NCBI GenBank assembly: GCA_022823945.1
Contig: JAJEBK010000032.1
Span: 124,001-188,000 of the forward strand
DNA length: 64,000 nucleotides
DNA from: Anaerolineae bacterium
GTDB lineage: Bacteria > Chloroflexota > Anaerolineae > Aggregatilineales > Phototrophicaceae
Direction: 5' to 3'
Part shown: in pieces, positions 1 to 7,746 of the stretch
Layout of the letters: every line of letters starts with the position of its first letter
Numbering within the stretch: the first letter of the stretch is position 1
The notes under the pieces: generated by a model
Seen by the model: only the letters and a program-made list of their open reading frames with translations
Database searches by the model: none
What the model was told of the DNA's origin: nothing
Program-made: the position numbers and the translations under genes

Positions 1-36
1 ACATCAATCATGTCGCTCTCCGTTGCAGGCAAGTTG

Positions 37-251
37 TCACTGCATTAGGTGGACTAGAAGCGCCGCCATTGCCAATTGTGTACTAAGCAAAAACCCGATG
101 ACGGCCAACTGCGTGGCGACTAACCACTTGATTAGGCGCGTTTCCAACTGGGCAAGGTCGGTTCTGGATGTCAAGTTTTCCTGCTTGGCCTCGACCGCTG
201 TGAGTCGTCTGTCCAGCGCCAGCATGGCAGGTTTTCCAGGTTGGTTTCCAT
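37..251 (-). pseudogene. Small coiled-coil/transmembrane protein, probably frameshifted
   Basis: A very good ribosome-binding site (GGAGGAGGCG) lies directly after the sufC stop and leads into an ATG at 251. That frame closes after 26 codons. The neighbouring frame, from an ATG at 225, stays open for 62 residues and looks like a real protein: a charged heptad-like stretch (LDRRLTAVEAKQENL, then DLAQLETRLIKW) followed by one hydrophobic helix (LVATQLAVIGFLLS). A single missing base between about 225 and 190 would join the two parts. The pattern resembles the short coiled-coil plus C-terminal helix proteins of the DUF1640 kind, but I cannot confirm the family. It is either a decayed gene, a sequencing error, or a 62-residue gene that starts at 225 without its own ribosome-binding site. 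Confidence 0.4.
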
Positions 252-263
252 CGCCTCCTCCAA

Positions 264-1055
264 CTAGGCAGGCGTCTGCTCAAGCGCGCCATGCTCCTCG
301 CGGATCCACTCGTAGCCCTTTTCTTCGAGCGCCAGCGCCAACTCTGGCCCGCCACTTTGCACGATGCGTCCGGCGAACATCACATGCACACGATCTGGCT
401 TGATGTAATTGAGCATGCGCTGATAGTGGGTGATGACCAGCGCGCCCATTTCGGGTCCCGTCAGCGAGTTGACGCCATCGGCAACGATGCGCAGGGCGTC
501 GATATCCAGCCCGGAGTCGGTTTCGTCCAGCACGGCGATGCGCGGCTCCAGCACAGCCATTTGCAAGACCTCGGCCCGTTTCTTTTCGCCACCGCTGAAG
601 CCTTCGTTCAAATAGCGTCCGGCGAAGGCATGGTCGATATGCAGCTGCGACATCTTCTGGCGCATCATGCGGGCGAAGCGCGGGATGGGGATGCCTTTGC
701 TTTCGGGGTCGTCGGCTTTCATGCGCGCGTTGATGGCATGGCGCAAGAAATTGCCCAAGGTTACGCCGGGGATGGCCACAGGATATTGGAAAGCCAAAAA
801 CAAGCCAGCCCGGCTGCGTTCGTCCGGCTCCATCTCCAGCACATCTTCGCCATCCAACAGCACCTCGCCAGCAGTAACTTCGTAGGCAGGATTGCCCATC
901 AGCACATTCGCCAGTGTGCTCTTGCCCGATCCGTTGGGACCCATCAACGCGTGGATCTCGCCCTGTCGCACAATCAGGTCCACACCACGCAGAATCGGAC
1001 TTTCGTCGCCATCTACGCAGGCATGCAGGTCGCGTATCTCCAGTGTTACACCCAT
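264..1055 (-). CDS. sufC: Fe-S cluster assembly ATPase SufC
   Basis: ABC-type ATPase of the SufBCD scaffold, which builds iron-sulfur clusters in the cytoplasm. The 263 residues match the usual SufC length. The Walker A motif GPNGSGKST is near residue 40. The signature region FSGGEKKRAEVLQM is followed by the Walker B stretch IAVLDETDSGLD, in which the family's D-E-x-D pattern is kept. The ATG at 1055 is preceded by GGAGAA at a good distance. The gene is first in its transcript: a consensus-like promoter (1132-1160) and an inverted repeat lie upstream. sufB and sufD are not in the window, and the next frame downstream is a small broken gene, so the partners must be encoded elsewhere or beyond the left edge. 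Confidence 0.95.
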   Translation of the reverse strand: MGVTLEIRDLHACVDGDESPILRGVDLIVRQGEIHALMGPNGSGKSTLANVLMGNPAYEVTAGEVLLDGEDVLEMEPDERSRAGLFLAFQYPVAIPGVTLGNFLRHAINARMKADDPESKGIPIPRFARMMRQKMSQLHIDHAFAGRYLNEGFSGGEKKRAEVLQMAVLEPRIAVLDETDSGLDIDALRIVADGVNSLTGPEMGALVITHYQRMLNYIKPDRVHVMFAGRIVQSGGPELALALEEKGYEWIREEHGALEQTPA

Positions 1056-1090
1056 TCGCGGCAGTTCTCCTCTCGCAAGGGGGATTTAAT

Positions 1091-1117
1091 GTCGGTTAAA
1101 TTGACTTTGTAACCGAC
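1091..1117. promoter_or_regulatory. Perfect inverted repeat in the sufC leader
   Basis: GTCGGTT and AACCGAC, 7 nt each, are separated by 13 nt. They fall about 8-34 nt downstream of the transcription start expected from the promoter at 1132-1160, and just before the sufC ribosome-binding site. It could be an operator for an Fe-S-sensing repressor or an RNA hairpin. No regulator gene adjoins it. Confidence 0.4.
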
Positions 1118-1131
1118 CACAATTCTCATGC

Positions 1132-1160
1132 AGTGTAGCAGCGCGGCGGCGCATTGTCAA
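1132..1160 (-). promoter_or_regulatory. Sigma-70 type promoter for sufC
   Basis: On the minus strand TTGACA (1155-1160) and TACACT (1132-1137) are separated by exactly 17 nt. The expected start is near 1125, giving a leader of about 70 nt before sufC. Confidence 0.7.
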
Positions 1161-1164
1161 TACG

Positions 1165-1325
1165 AGGGTGCGCAGCTTTTCCCCCATCCCAAACCCCTCA
1201 GCCAAGATGAGGGAGGGGCTCATTTGCTTCAATCTCGGATCGCTTAGCTCCCCTTCCCTCGTTCTGGGGGAAGGGGCCGGGGGTTGGGGGCTTGAACATC
1301 GTATCCACACAAATTGACTCTCCTC
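1165..1325 (+). repeat. Dispersed double-hairpin repeat, copy A
   Basis: One of four related elements in the window (others at 34015, 45520 and, reversed, 57286). The core begins with a C-rich block (CCCCCATCCCAAACCCCT). It then forms a first hairpin around the GATGAGGGAGGGG block and a second hairpin CCCCTTCCC/GGGGGAAGGGG, and ends with a G-rich block (CCGGGGGTTGGGGG) complementary to the start. The inner spacer GCTTCAATCTCGGATCGCTT is nearly identical to copy C. The terminal inverted repeat is degraded here. It fills most of the 346-nt gap between sufC and the sufT-like gene; I see no gene in that gap. Confidence 0.85.
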
Positions 1326-1338
1326 CGCAGACGGCAAA

Positions 1339-1367
1339 TTGACAAGGGCGCGGGGCTGCATTATGCT
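1339..1367 (+). promoter_or_regulatory. Sigma-70 type promoter for the sufT-like gene
   Basis: TTGACA (1339-1344), a 17-nt spacer and TATGCT (1362-1367). The expected start is near 1374, about 30 nt before the ATG at 1403. Confidence 0.65.
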
Positions 1368-1402
1368 AGGCGCAATCCAGCAGCGACAAAGAGGGCGGGC
1401 AA

Positions 1403-1699
1403 ATGACAGACAAGGAAGCGGGACTGTACGAAGCGATGCGGGCGGTGATCGACCCCGAGATCGGCATGAACATCATCGAGCTGGGCTTGGTGCGCGGCGT
1501 GGAATTTGATGACGAAAGCGCCCATGTCAATATGATCATGACGACGCCTTTCTGTCCGTATGCCCCGCAACTGCTGGAGCAGACCCGCCGCACCGCGCAA
1601 GAATTCCTGGGTGTGCCCACGACAATCGAGATGGGCATGGAAATGTGGGACCCCAGCATGATGGAAGAAGGCGCTGCCAGCGACTGGGGACTCTTCTAG
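1403..1699 (+). CDS. MIP18/DUF59 family Fe-S maturation protein (SufT/PaaD-like)
   Basis: A 98-residue single-domain protein of the MIP18 (DUF59) family, whose members help deliver or assemble iron-sulfur clusters. Family features are the N-terminal AVIDPEIGMNIIELGLV segment and the conserved cysteine in TPFCPYAP. A purine-rich ribosome-binding site (GAGGGCGG) precedes the ATG. It is transcribed away from sufC with its own promoter, and this pairing supports a role in Fe-S assembly, most likely as a SufT-like accessory factor. PaaD of phenylacetate degradation belongs to the same family, but no paa genes are nearby. The stop lies 4 nt from the stop of the convergent gene. Confidence 0.85.
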   Translation: MTDKEAGLYEAMRAVIDPEIGMNIIELGLVRGVEFDDESAHVNMIMTTPFCPYAPQLLEQTRRTAQEFLGVPTTIEMGMEMWDPSMMEEGAASDWGLF

Positions 1700-1703
1700 C
1701 GCG

Positions 1704-3836
1704 CTAGATGCGGTGGTTGCGGATCCACTCCAGCGGGTCGATATAGTTCTTCATAAGCGAACTGAAGTTCAGTTTTGGCCAGTTGCCAGGATGCCGCTCC
1801 AATATGGTGGTCGCGCTGAGGTCGAAGTGCAGGTGCGGCACGAAGCGCCCAAAAGCATCGCTGATTTCACAGATACGTTGGCCACGCGAAACCCGTTGGC
1901 CCACCCGTACGCGAATCTCCTGCACATGGCCGTAGCGGCTGTAGAGCACTCTGCCCGATGGTTCATACAGCGGATCATGACGAATGACGACCACATTGCC
2001 CCAGACCGCCAGCGAGGCTGCGAAAGTTACAATGCCGCTGGCGCAGGCGTAACAGGCCATGCCCTTGTCTTCGTAGGGACTGCCAAAGTTCAGGTCTGCG
2101 CCCGTGTGATACGCTTCGCTGGGCGTGCCGCGAAAGTATAGCTTGCCGAAGGGCGTGGCATCGCGCCAACCAGGCGGCCAAAGCTGGTCGCCGCGGCGCT
2201 GCTCGCTCGTCCCAATCGGCGAGTCATAGCCATCAGCAACATGCACGCCATTGATGACCGTCCGCCGGCGTTGGCGCGTCGGGTCGGGCGCAGGCAGATA
2301 ACCAATGGGCGTGGATGCGATGCGGCGAAAACGGATGGCGTCGAAAGCGATGAACTTGTACTTCTCGCCAGTTACATCATTGAGGAAGACGCGCCCGGCA
2401 TTGTCTTGCCCGCGGTCGAGATCGAAGATGCCCAGCGACACCCAGCTGTTGCGGTGCTGGTGCTGGTTGATATCGATGACCACTTCACTGGCAGCGCCGA
2501 CCACGCCATGCACTTTGTAGCGCGCGCGGGTTGTGGTGGCGCGGCGGTTGGGAACAAAGACCGCTATCTCGTAGAGACCGTTCTGCGGCAGCTTTTGCCG
2601 CCATTCTGCCCAAACTTTGCTGGTGCGCTCTTCTGTGCCCACATACAAATACTCCCAGCCCCAGGTGTTCTCACGAGCGCTGAACTCGGCTTTTCCGGTG
2701 TAGGTGCCGCTGCGAAAACCGGACTTGCTGGGCAGGATGATGACTTCGTCGGCGAAGTTTTCGCGGGGTGGCGGGTCTGGCTCGGCTGGCGATGTTTGCA
2801 GCTCGATGGGACGGTCGACCGCCTGCCAGCGCGCAATCGTGCCATAACGCCACCAGCTTAAGCCTTTCGCGCCATGCACCTGGATGGCCAGGGTATGGGC
2901 TTCAATCTGCTCTTGTGTGGGTGCGCCGCCGGGCAGGGCCGGGATGATGGGCTTGTTAAAGCCGCCCCAGGTCGTCCACAGCGATTTCAGCGCATCTTCT
3001 GGCGACTTGCGAAAGATCTGCCAGTAGGTCTGGGGATGAACGCTATCGACAAAAGGACTCCATTCGTGCGGGAAGACGGTATGGTATTGTTGTGGGCGCG
3101 GGTCCATGCTCATGCCGATATGGAAGCGCGTTCCCAAGCCCCGCCGCAGCATCAACATGAAGGGGCGCACTGCCGCGGCGCCGCCTTGCCAATAGTTGCC
3201 TTTCTCGCGCTCAATATCCAGGATCAGCGATTGTACGCCCGCCCGCGAGCAGGCTTCGATGATGAGGCGCGCCTCCGCCTCAATGCGCAAGCCATGCGGC
3301 ACACACCAGGCATGAAACTCGAAGCCGGCGCTATGACAAGCCGCCACCCACCGGTCGATGCTTTCGCGCCCGCGGATAGCCAAGGCTCCGCTGTCGTATT
3401 CGCCCATCCAGTGCATGCCATCGGTAATCTTGACCCAGATCTGGCTGACTTCCGGGGCTTTGGCGCGGATGTCCGCCAGCAGCTCGGCGATGCTGCTTTG
3501 CGGGACGGCCAGGCCTTTCCAGTGCCAAATCGCCACCTTGCCATCATAAGGTGTCTTTGGATGCGGTGATGGCTGCGCGCCAATCGCCGGAATAAACTCG
3601 ACATAGCCAGCGAAAAGCCAGCCTTGCAAGCCGCCTTTTTCCACCCAGATCCAGTTGTCTTTGGTGCGCGTGTCGGGGTAGTGCACAAGCAGGGTATTAT
3701 CCAGGATGTCGCCAATATCCGTGTAATTGATGCCCGGTCCGCGGCGGATATTGCTCAGCGCATATCGCGTCTGCGCCACCGCTATCATTCCTTCGCCAGC
3801 ATCCTCGGGCTTCGCCACAAATCGTTGTTCGCTCAT
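1704..3836 (-). CDS. Multidomain protein: SH3-like, glycosidase-like barrel, golvesin-like and M23 peptidase domains
   Basis: The 710-residue protein appears to have four parts. Residues about 20-80 resemble a bacterial SH3 domain (LSNIRRGPGINYTDIGDIL). About 95-365 resemble a TIM-barrel glycoside-hydrolase-like region (IWVKITDGMHWMG, LILDIEREKGNYW). About 375-505 resemble the beta-sandwich found at the C-terminus of golvesins and bacterial lyases. About 560-700 form an M23 (LytM) metallopeptidase with zinc-ligand motifs HTGADLN and HLHFD. Such proteins usually bind or cut cell-wall peptides. No signal peptide or membrane helix is visible at the N-terminus (MSEQRFVAKPED), which is odd for a wall enzyme. 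The start could lie elsewhere, or export may use another route. It is convergent with the sufT-like gene. Confidence 0.75.
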   Translation of the reverse strand: MSEQRFVAKPEDAGEGMIAVAQTRYALSNIRRGPGINYTDIGDILDNTLLVHYPDTRTKDNWIWVEKGGLQGWLFAGYVEFIPAIGAQPSPHPKTPYDGKVAIWHWKGLAVPQSSIAELLADIRAKAPEVSQIWVKITDGMHWMGEYDSGALAIRGRESIDRWVAACHSAGFEFHAWCVPHGLRIEAEARLIIEACSRAGVQSLILDIEREKGNYWQGGAAAVRPFMLMLRRGLGTRFHIGMSMDPRPQQYHTVFPHEWSPFVDSVHPQTYWQIFRKSPEDALKSLWTTWGGFNKPIIPALPGGAPTQEQIEAHTLAIQVHGAKGLSWWRYGTIARWQAVDRPIELQTSPAEPDPPPRENFADEVIILPSKSGFRSGTYTGKAEFSARENTWGWEYLYVGTEERTSKVWAEWRQKLPQNGLYEIAVFVPNRRATTTRARYKVHGVVGAASEVVIDINQHQHRNSWVSLGIFDLDRGQDNAGRVFLNDVTGEKYKFIAFDAIRFRRIASTPIGYLPAPDPTRQRRRTVINGVHVADGYDSPIGTSEQRRGDQLWPPGWRDATPFGKLYFRGTPSEAYHTGADLNFGSPYEDKGMACYACASGIVTFAASLAVWGNVVVIRHDPLYEPSGRVLYSRYGHVQEIRVRVGQRVSRGQRICEISDAFGRFVPHLHFDLSATTILERHPGNWPKLNFSSLMKNYIDPLEWIRNHRI

Positions 3837-4058
3837 GCCCCGCCCTTCTCTTGGCTAGCCGAACTATGAAACGATTAGAAAAAATTCACAACAGAGACCC
3901 AGTGGACCCAGAGAATAATTCTTGGGCAGTATACCCGAACCCGGCCAATTCGACTCGGTGAATCACTCGCTGCATCGGCGCACAGCTTGCAAGAAAAAAG
4001 CCGCCCGAAGGCGACCTTTTTCTCACATCTCTTGCGATGCAATTTCCGCTAGCTATCC
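3837..4058. other. Intergenic region with a degenerate CACAGAG-type arm
   Basis: 222 nt without a gene. At about 3888-3918 there is a single degenerate arm related to the CACAGAGAACACAGAG element at 60296-60456. The terminator of the secreted-protein gene lies at 3994-4021. Nothing else is recognised. Confidence 0.4.
3994..4021 (-). terminator. Rho-independent terminator of the small secreted protein gene
   Basis: On the minus strand, 37 nt after the stop at 4059: a stem GTCGCC/GGCGGC closed by a TTCG tetraloop, flanked by AAAAA before and TTTTTT after. A-T pairing lengthens the stem. Confidence 0.85.
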
Positions 4059-4505
4059 TTAAGAAGCTGGCGCATTGTATTGATATTGCGCAAACTCGGT
4101 GCGTTTGCTGCTGTCAGAGGTACGGACAAACAGCTTGAATTTCAGATCGATGTTGCTATAGCCCACGAGAGCGCCTCGCCAGCTTACATAGCTCTTGCCA
4201 GTCCCCTCGTCTTGCCAATACCAGACCTTGCCATGAGAGCCTATTTCGTTGCGTTTTTCTCCCTTTGAGCCTTTAATGCGCCCCCACGCGTCGGCAAACT
4301 CGGTACTGTTGGTGAACTTCAGATTAAACTTCGTTTCGTTGGCAACGGTATTCCATTCAGCGAGCCAGTGGGCTGGATTGTCGCCACCGGTTACGAAGTC
4401 AACCCTGAAGCCAGTAGGCGCGTCAAGATGTTGCTTTTGCGCGCTTGCCACAGGTATTGCGAGCAACATCATGACGAGTGCGATTGCAATGATCCGTTTC
4501 AACAT
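4059..4505 (-). CDS. Small secreted protein of unknown function
   Basis: 148 residues with a clear Sec signal peptide: MLKR, then a hydrophobic core (IIAIALVMMLLAIPVA) and a likely cleavage after ASA. The mature part is rich in Trp, Asn, Lys and aromatic residues (WLAEWNTVANETKFNLKFTN) and is probably an all-beta extracellular domain. I do not recognise the family. It stands alone, with its own promoter (4543-4570), a ribosome-binding site (AGAGGAT) and a terminator. The gene looks more AT-rich than its neighbours, which could mean recent acquisition. Confidence 0.7.
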   Translation of the reverse strand: MLKRIIAIALVMMLLAIPVASAQKQHLDAPTGFRVDFVTGGDNPAHWLAEWNTVANETKFNLKFTNSTEFADAWGRIKGSKGEKRNEIGSHGKVWYWQDEGTGKSYVSWRGALVGYSNIDLKFKLFVRTSDSSKRTEFAQYQYNAPAS

Positions 4506-4542
4506 GGTATCCTCTTTGGAGTGGTATGGATAAGCATTGAGG

Positions 4543-4570
4543 ATTTTATTACAAGAAGTCGAATCGGCAA
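4543..4570 (-). promoter_or_regulatory. Candidate promoter for the small secreted protein gene
   Basis: Minus strand TTGCCG (4565-4570), a 16-nt spacer and TAAAAT (4543-4548), about 40 nt before the ATG. Confidence 0.45.
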
Positions 4571-4877
4571 TACTGATGAGGTAGCCGATTAGAGCGCAAT
4601 CACATCAAAATAATTTAGCACGAGGGGCGCGTAGACACAGCCCCTCTACACCGAGATGGACGAGTACGCCGAGAGAAAAGCAATAGAAGTGAGTAGAAAA
4701 CGTCGGCACTTTGGAAGAACCTATATAGACTTGCGCCAGTCTATACGGAATCCTCGCGCGGTCTGTTGCCTCCCTCGTTGATACGGGGGACTGAGAGCAG
4801 GGGGTATCGGGCGAGTCGCCGCCGTCGCCCCTAGTCCAAGCCTCTGTGGCATTGTGGTGAGTTATGAATGCTTGGTC
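4571..4877. repeat. Gene-free stretch with a GAGGGGC...GCCCCTC hairpin
   Basis: No gene seen. At 4622-4646 GAGGGGC and GCCCCTC form a perfect 7-nt stem around GCGTAGACACA. The loop phrase CGCGTAGACACAG also occurs at 57406-57418, inside the odd insertion of repeat copy D. The rest (4651-4877) contains G/C-rich fragments but no structure I can name. Confidence 0.45.
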
Positions 4878-5384
4878 CTAAGCCAGCGAACGCGCCGCCG
4901 CCAAAGCCGCATCATAGTCGACCTCGTCGCCGATTACCGGCACATATTCGGCGTGGCGCAGCACATTGTCGCGGTCCAGCACAAAGACAGCGCGCTGGCA
5001 GATGCGCCATTCTGTATCGTGCACGCCATAATCATCCGCGAACTGCATGTCGCGCTGAGTCGTCAAGGTCTCGGTATTTTCGATTCCTTCCGCTCCACAG
5101 AAGCGCCCCAAAGCAAAAGGCATATCGGCGCTGACTGTCAGAACGACAGTGTTGTTCAGCCCGGCGGCTTCTTCATTGAAACGCCGCGTTTGTATCGCGC
5201 AGACGCCCGTGTCGATGGAGGGGATGACGCTGATGACCTTGACTTTTCCCGCATAATCCGCCAGCGAGCGGCTGCTGAGATCGGTGGCGATCAAGTTGAA
5301 GTCGGGCGCTGGCGAACCTGTCGCGAGCATTTCGTTTTGTACGGGGTGTTCATTATCTCCGACCATCATGCCTTTGCGCGCCAT
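4878..5384 (-). CDS. tpx: Thiol peroxidase, Tpx-type peroxiredoxin
   Basis: A 168-residue peroxiredoxin that reduces hydrogen peroxide and alkyl hydroperoxides with thioredoxin as electron donor. The Tpx motif PSIDTGVCAIQTRRFNE carries the peroxidatic cysteine. The resolving cysteine of the atypical 2-Cys Tpx class is in GRFCGAEG, about 34 residues later. The N-terminal GSPAPDFNL segment is typical. A strong ribosome-binding site (AAGGAGA) and a promoter (5446-5473) lie upstream. The gene is monocistronic and acts in the cytoplasm. Confidence 0.95.
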   Translation of the reverse strand: MARKGMMVGDNEHPVQNEMLATGSPAPDFNLIATDLSSRSLADYAGKVKVISVIPSIDTGVCAIQTRRFNEEAAGLNNTVVLTVSADMPFALGRFCGAEGIENTETLTTQRDMQFADDYGVHDTEWRICQRAVFVLDRDNVLRHAEYVPVIGDEVDYDAALAAARSLA

Positions 5385-5445
5385 GCGGAGTCTCCTTTTG
5401 ATTTTTCACAATTTCTGGCTTTCAGTGTGCCACAATGGCAGAGGG

Positions 5446-5473
5446 ATTATAATCGTGGTGTTCTGTGTGGCAA
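5446..5473 (-). promoter_or_regulatory. Promoter for tpx
   Basis: Minus strand TTGCCA (5468-5473), a 16-nt spacer and TATAAT (5446-5451). The leader is about 55 nt. A TATAAT also reads on the plus strand at 5448-5453, so the -10 box is nearly palindromic and could serve the divergent DM13 gene too. Confidence 0.65.
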
Positions 5474-5509
5474 GATGGCAGTTTAGGGATAGTCGAACGG
5501 GGGTGGAGC

Positions 5510-6148
5510 ATGTCGCGCAAATGGATCCTAAGTGGGCTGGCAGTCGCGCTGGTGGTGGCGCTGGCCATAACGCAACCCTGGCTTTACTTTGTCAATCGCG
5601 AGGTCGATGAAGCTTTCCCGAGCTTGACCCAAACCCAGCGCGATGCCGTCGATAGCATGCCAGACGCGGAGAAGCGGATGTTGCTGGACATGGCGAAGGA
5701 CAACCGCGAGATGGCGGCGCAGACAGCCCTTGCCCAGATAGAAGCGGGCAGCGTCGTGCCCGATGCGCAACAAGCCATGCCGACAGAAATGCCGGCTGAT
5801 CCCGTCGAACAAGCCAGCGGCGAATTCATTCACATCGACCCCATCCATGGCGCTGACGGATTCGCCAAGATTTATGCCCTGCCCGATGGCAGACATTTCC
5901 TGCGCTTCGAGAACTTCACTTCCAAGAATGGTCCCGACCTGCATGTGTATCTATCGCCGGAATACCCGACCACGACATTCGCGGGTTTGGGCGAAGAGCC
6001 GCTGCATCTGGGCGCGCTGAAAGGCAATATCGGCAGCCAGAATTACGAGATCCCGGCGGGGACCGACCTGGCGCGTTTCCAAAGCGTCGTCATCTATTGC
6101 AGACCGTTTCGCGTTGTCTTCAGTTCGGCAGAGTTGACGACGAGCTAG
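5510..6148 (+). CDS. Membrane-anchored DM13 domain protein
   Basis: 212 residues from the ATG at 5510, chosen because GGGGTGGAG precedes it. An N-terminal anchor or uncleaved signal (ILSGLAVALVVALAITQPWLYF) is followed by a polar spacer to about residue 115. A C-terminal DM13 domain then ends with the conserved VVIYCRPFRVVFSSA segment. DM13 domains are extracytoplasmic beta-sandwiches with a nearly invariant cysteine, proposed to take part in redox reactions. The partner here is unknown. The stop overlaps the stop of the convergent amidohydrolase gene by 4 nt. Confidence 0.8.
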   Translation: MSRKWILSGLAVALVVALAITQPWLYFVNREVDEAFPSLTQTQRDAVDSMPDAEKRMLLDMAKDNREMAAQTALAQIEAGSVVPDAQQAMPTEMPADPVEQASGEFIHIDPIHGADGFAKIYALPDGRHFLRFENFTSKNGPDLHVYLSPEYPTTTFAGLGEEPLHLGALKGNIGSQNYEIPAGTDLARFQSVVIYCRPFRVVFSSAELTTS

Positions 6149-7746
6149 TCAAAATCGCGATAACGCCATGCGCCGCCGATCATCGTGCCCAAGACTTGCA
6201 AGTCGGGGATTTCGTGGGCCGGCACGCGCGTGATATCGCGGTCGAGCACGACCAGATCGGCAAGGTAACCGGCGCTCAACTTGCCCAGGCGGTCTTCCAT
6301 TTCGGCGGCATAGGCAGGACCTTGCGTATAGCCCAACAACGCCTCGCGCAAGCTGATGCGCGCTTCGGGATGCCAGCCACCCGCCGGTTCGCCATTGCGC
6401 TGGCGAGTAACCGCAGCATGAATCCCCAGCAGTGGATCGAGCGGCTCGACAGGCGCGTCAGAACCAAAGGCGACGCGCGCGCCATGATCCAACTGCAAGC
6501 GCGGATTGTATGACCACTTGGTGCGCTCGCCCCAATAGCGGTCGGCGGTGAGCATGTCGGAGGTGGCGTGGATTGGCTGCATGGAGGCAATGATATCCAG
6601 CTCCGCCAGCCTGTGCGCATCCTGAGGGTGGATGATTTGCACATGCTCAATGCGGTGGCGGCGGCTGGAGCGGGCTTCTCCTCGCGAGGCTTCTTGCTGG
6701 CGCGCGATCTCAAACACATCCAGCACATCGTGCACCGCTTTGTCGCCGATGGCATGAATGCTGGCGGGCAACCCAGCCGCACTGGCCCGGCAAACATAGT
6801 CGACCATTTCTTCTTTTTCGACCAAAGCCATGCCAGTATTCCAATCTTCGCCGGCATACGCTTCAAACATGAGCGCGGTCTTTGGTCCCAGCGCGCCATC
6901 CGCAAACAGCTTCAAAGCGCCAATGCGAATCCAGTCATCCCCAAAGTTGCGGCGGATGCCCGAAGCGAGCGCCGCGTCCAGCCATCGTTGATTGATCTGT
7001 TTGACGACGCGCAGGCACAAGTCGCCGCGTTCCCGCAGAATCTGTAGCGCCACCAGGCACGATGGGTCGTCAAAGTCGTGAATCATGGTGAGGCCCCGCC
7101 GCAAGGCATGGTCTTGCGCAACCAGCATCATGTCCGCCAGTTGTTCGGGACTTGGCGCTGGCACTTGCTCGCTCACGATATCCATGGCCGTCTCCAGCAG
7201 GATGCCGGTGGCCGCGCCGTGTTCAGCACGCAAGATCTCGCCGCCTTCGGGATCGGGCGTCGAGTTCGTGACGCCAGCCAGGGCAAGCGCGCGCGAATTC
7301 ACCCAGGCGGCATGCCCGCTCTTTGCAGACAAATAGACGGGATTGCTGGGGGCGACCGCGTCCAAATCGGCTGCGCTGGGGAAGGCGCGGTCATCCCACA
7401 AATCCTGCGCCCAGCCCTGCCCGGTGATCCATTCGCCAGCCGGCGTCTGCTGCGCGCGAATTTGGATGCGCTCCAGCGCGTCGGCTTTGCTGGGCAGTTC
7501 AAAGACATTCACCGAGCGCATGGATTCCGCCTGCGCCTGCCAATGCAAGTGGGCATCGGTGAATCCCGGCAGCACAGTCTTGCCGTCCAGGTCGAGTGTT
7601 GTTGTGCCGGTCCCAGCCAGCCGCGCGACCTCGGCATCATTACCCACAAAGACCAGCCTGTCATAGCTGATGGCCACGGCGCTGGCGCGAGGCTGTGCAT
7701 CGTCCAGTGTGATGATGTTGCCATTGAGCAGAATTGAGTGAATCAT
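6145..7746 (-). CDS. Amidohydrolase family protein (YtcJ-like, Amidohydro_3)
   Basis: A 533-residue metal-dependent hydrolase. Metal-site motifs of the family are visible: DAHLH near residue 65, SIHAIGDKAVHD and IEHVQIIHPQD in the middle, and FGSDAPVEPLDP near 440. The N- and C-terminal parts (ILLNGNIITLDD; YLADLVVLDRDITRV) form the usual composite beta-sandwich. The substrate cannot be told from the sequence; relatives act on N-acyl or cyclic amide compounds. Its start overlaps the stop of the PfkB kinase gene by 4 nt (ATGA), so the two are translationally coupled at the end of the rpmH-yidC operon. Confidence 0.85.
   Translation of the reverse strand: MIHSILLNGNIITLDDAQPRASAVAISYDRLVFVGNDAEVARLAGTGTTTLDLDGKTVLPGFTDAHLHWQAQAESMRSVNVFELPSKADALERIQIRAQQTPAGEWITGQGWAQDLWDDRAFPSAADLDAVAPSNPVYLSAKSGHAAWVNSRALALAGVTNSTPDPEGGEILRAEHGAATGILLETAMDIVSEQVPAPSPEQLADMMLVAQDHALRRGLTMIHDFDDPSCLVALQILRERGDLCLRVVKQINQRWLDAALASGIRRNFGDDWIRIGALKLFADGALGPKTALMFEAYAGEDWNTGMALVEKEEMVDYVCRASAAGLPASIHAIGDKAVHDVLDVFEIARQQEASRGEARSSRRHRIEHVQIIHPQDAHRLAELDIIASMQPIHATSDMLTADRYWGERTKWSYNPRLQLDHGARVAFGSDAPVEPLDPLLGIHAAVTRQRNGEPAGGWHPEARISLREALLGYTQGPAYAAEMEDRLGKLSAGYLADLVVLDRDITRVPAHEIPDLQVLGTMIGGAWRYRDFD

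Noticed and set aside
1086..1361. Proline-rich frames running through the dispersed repeats (also near 45481-45733 and 57263-57907)
   Set aside because: They are produced by the C/G blocks of the repeat itself, change frame between copies and have no ribosome-binding site.
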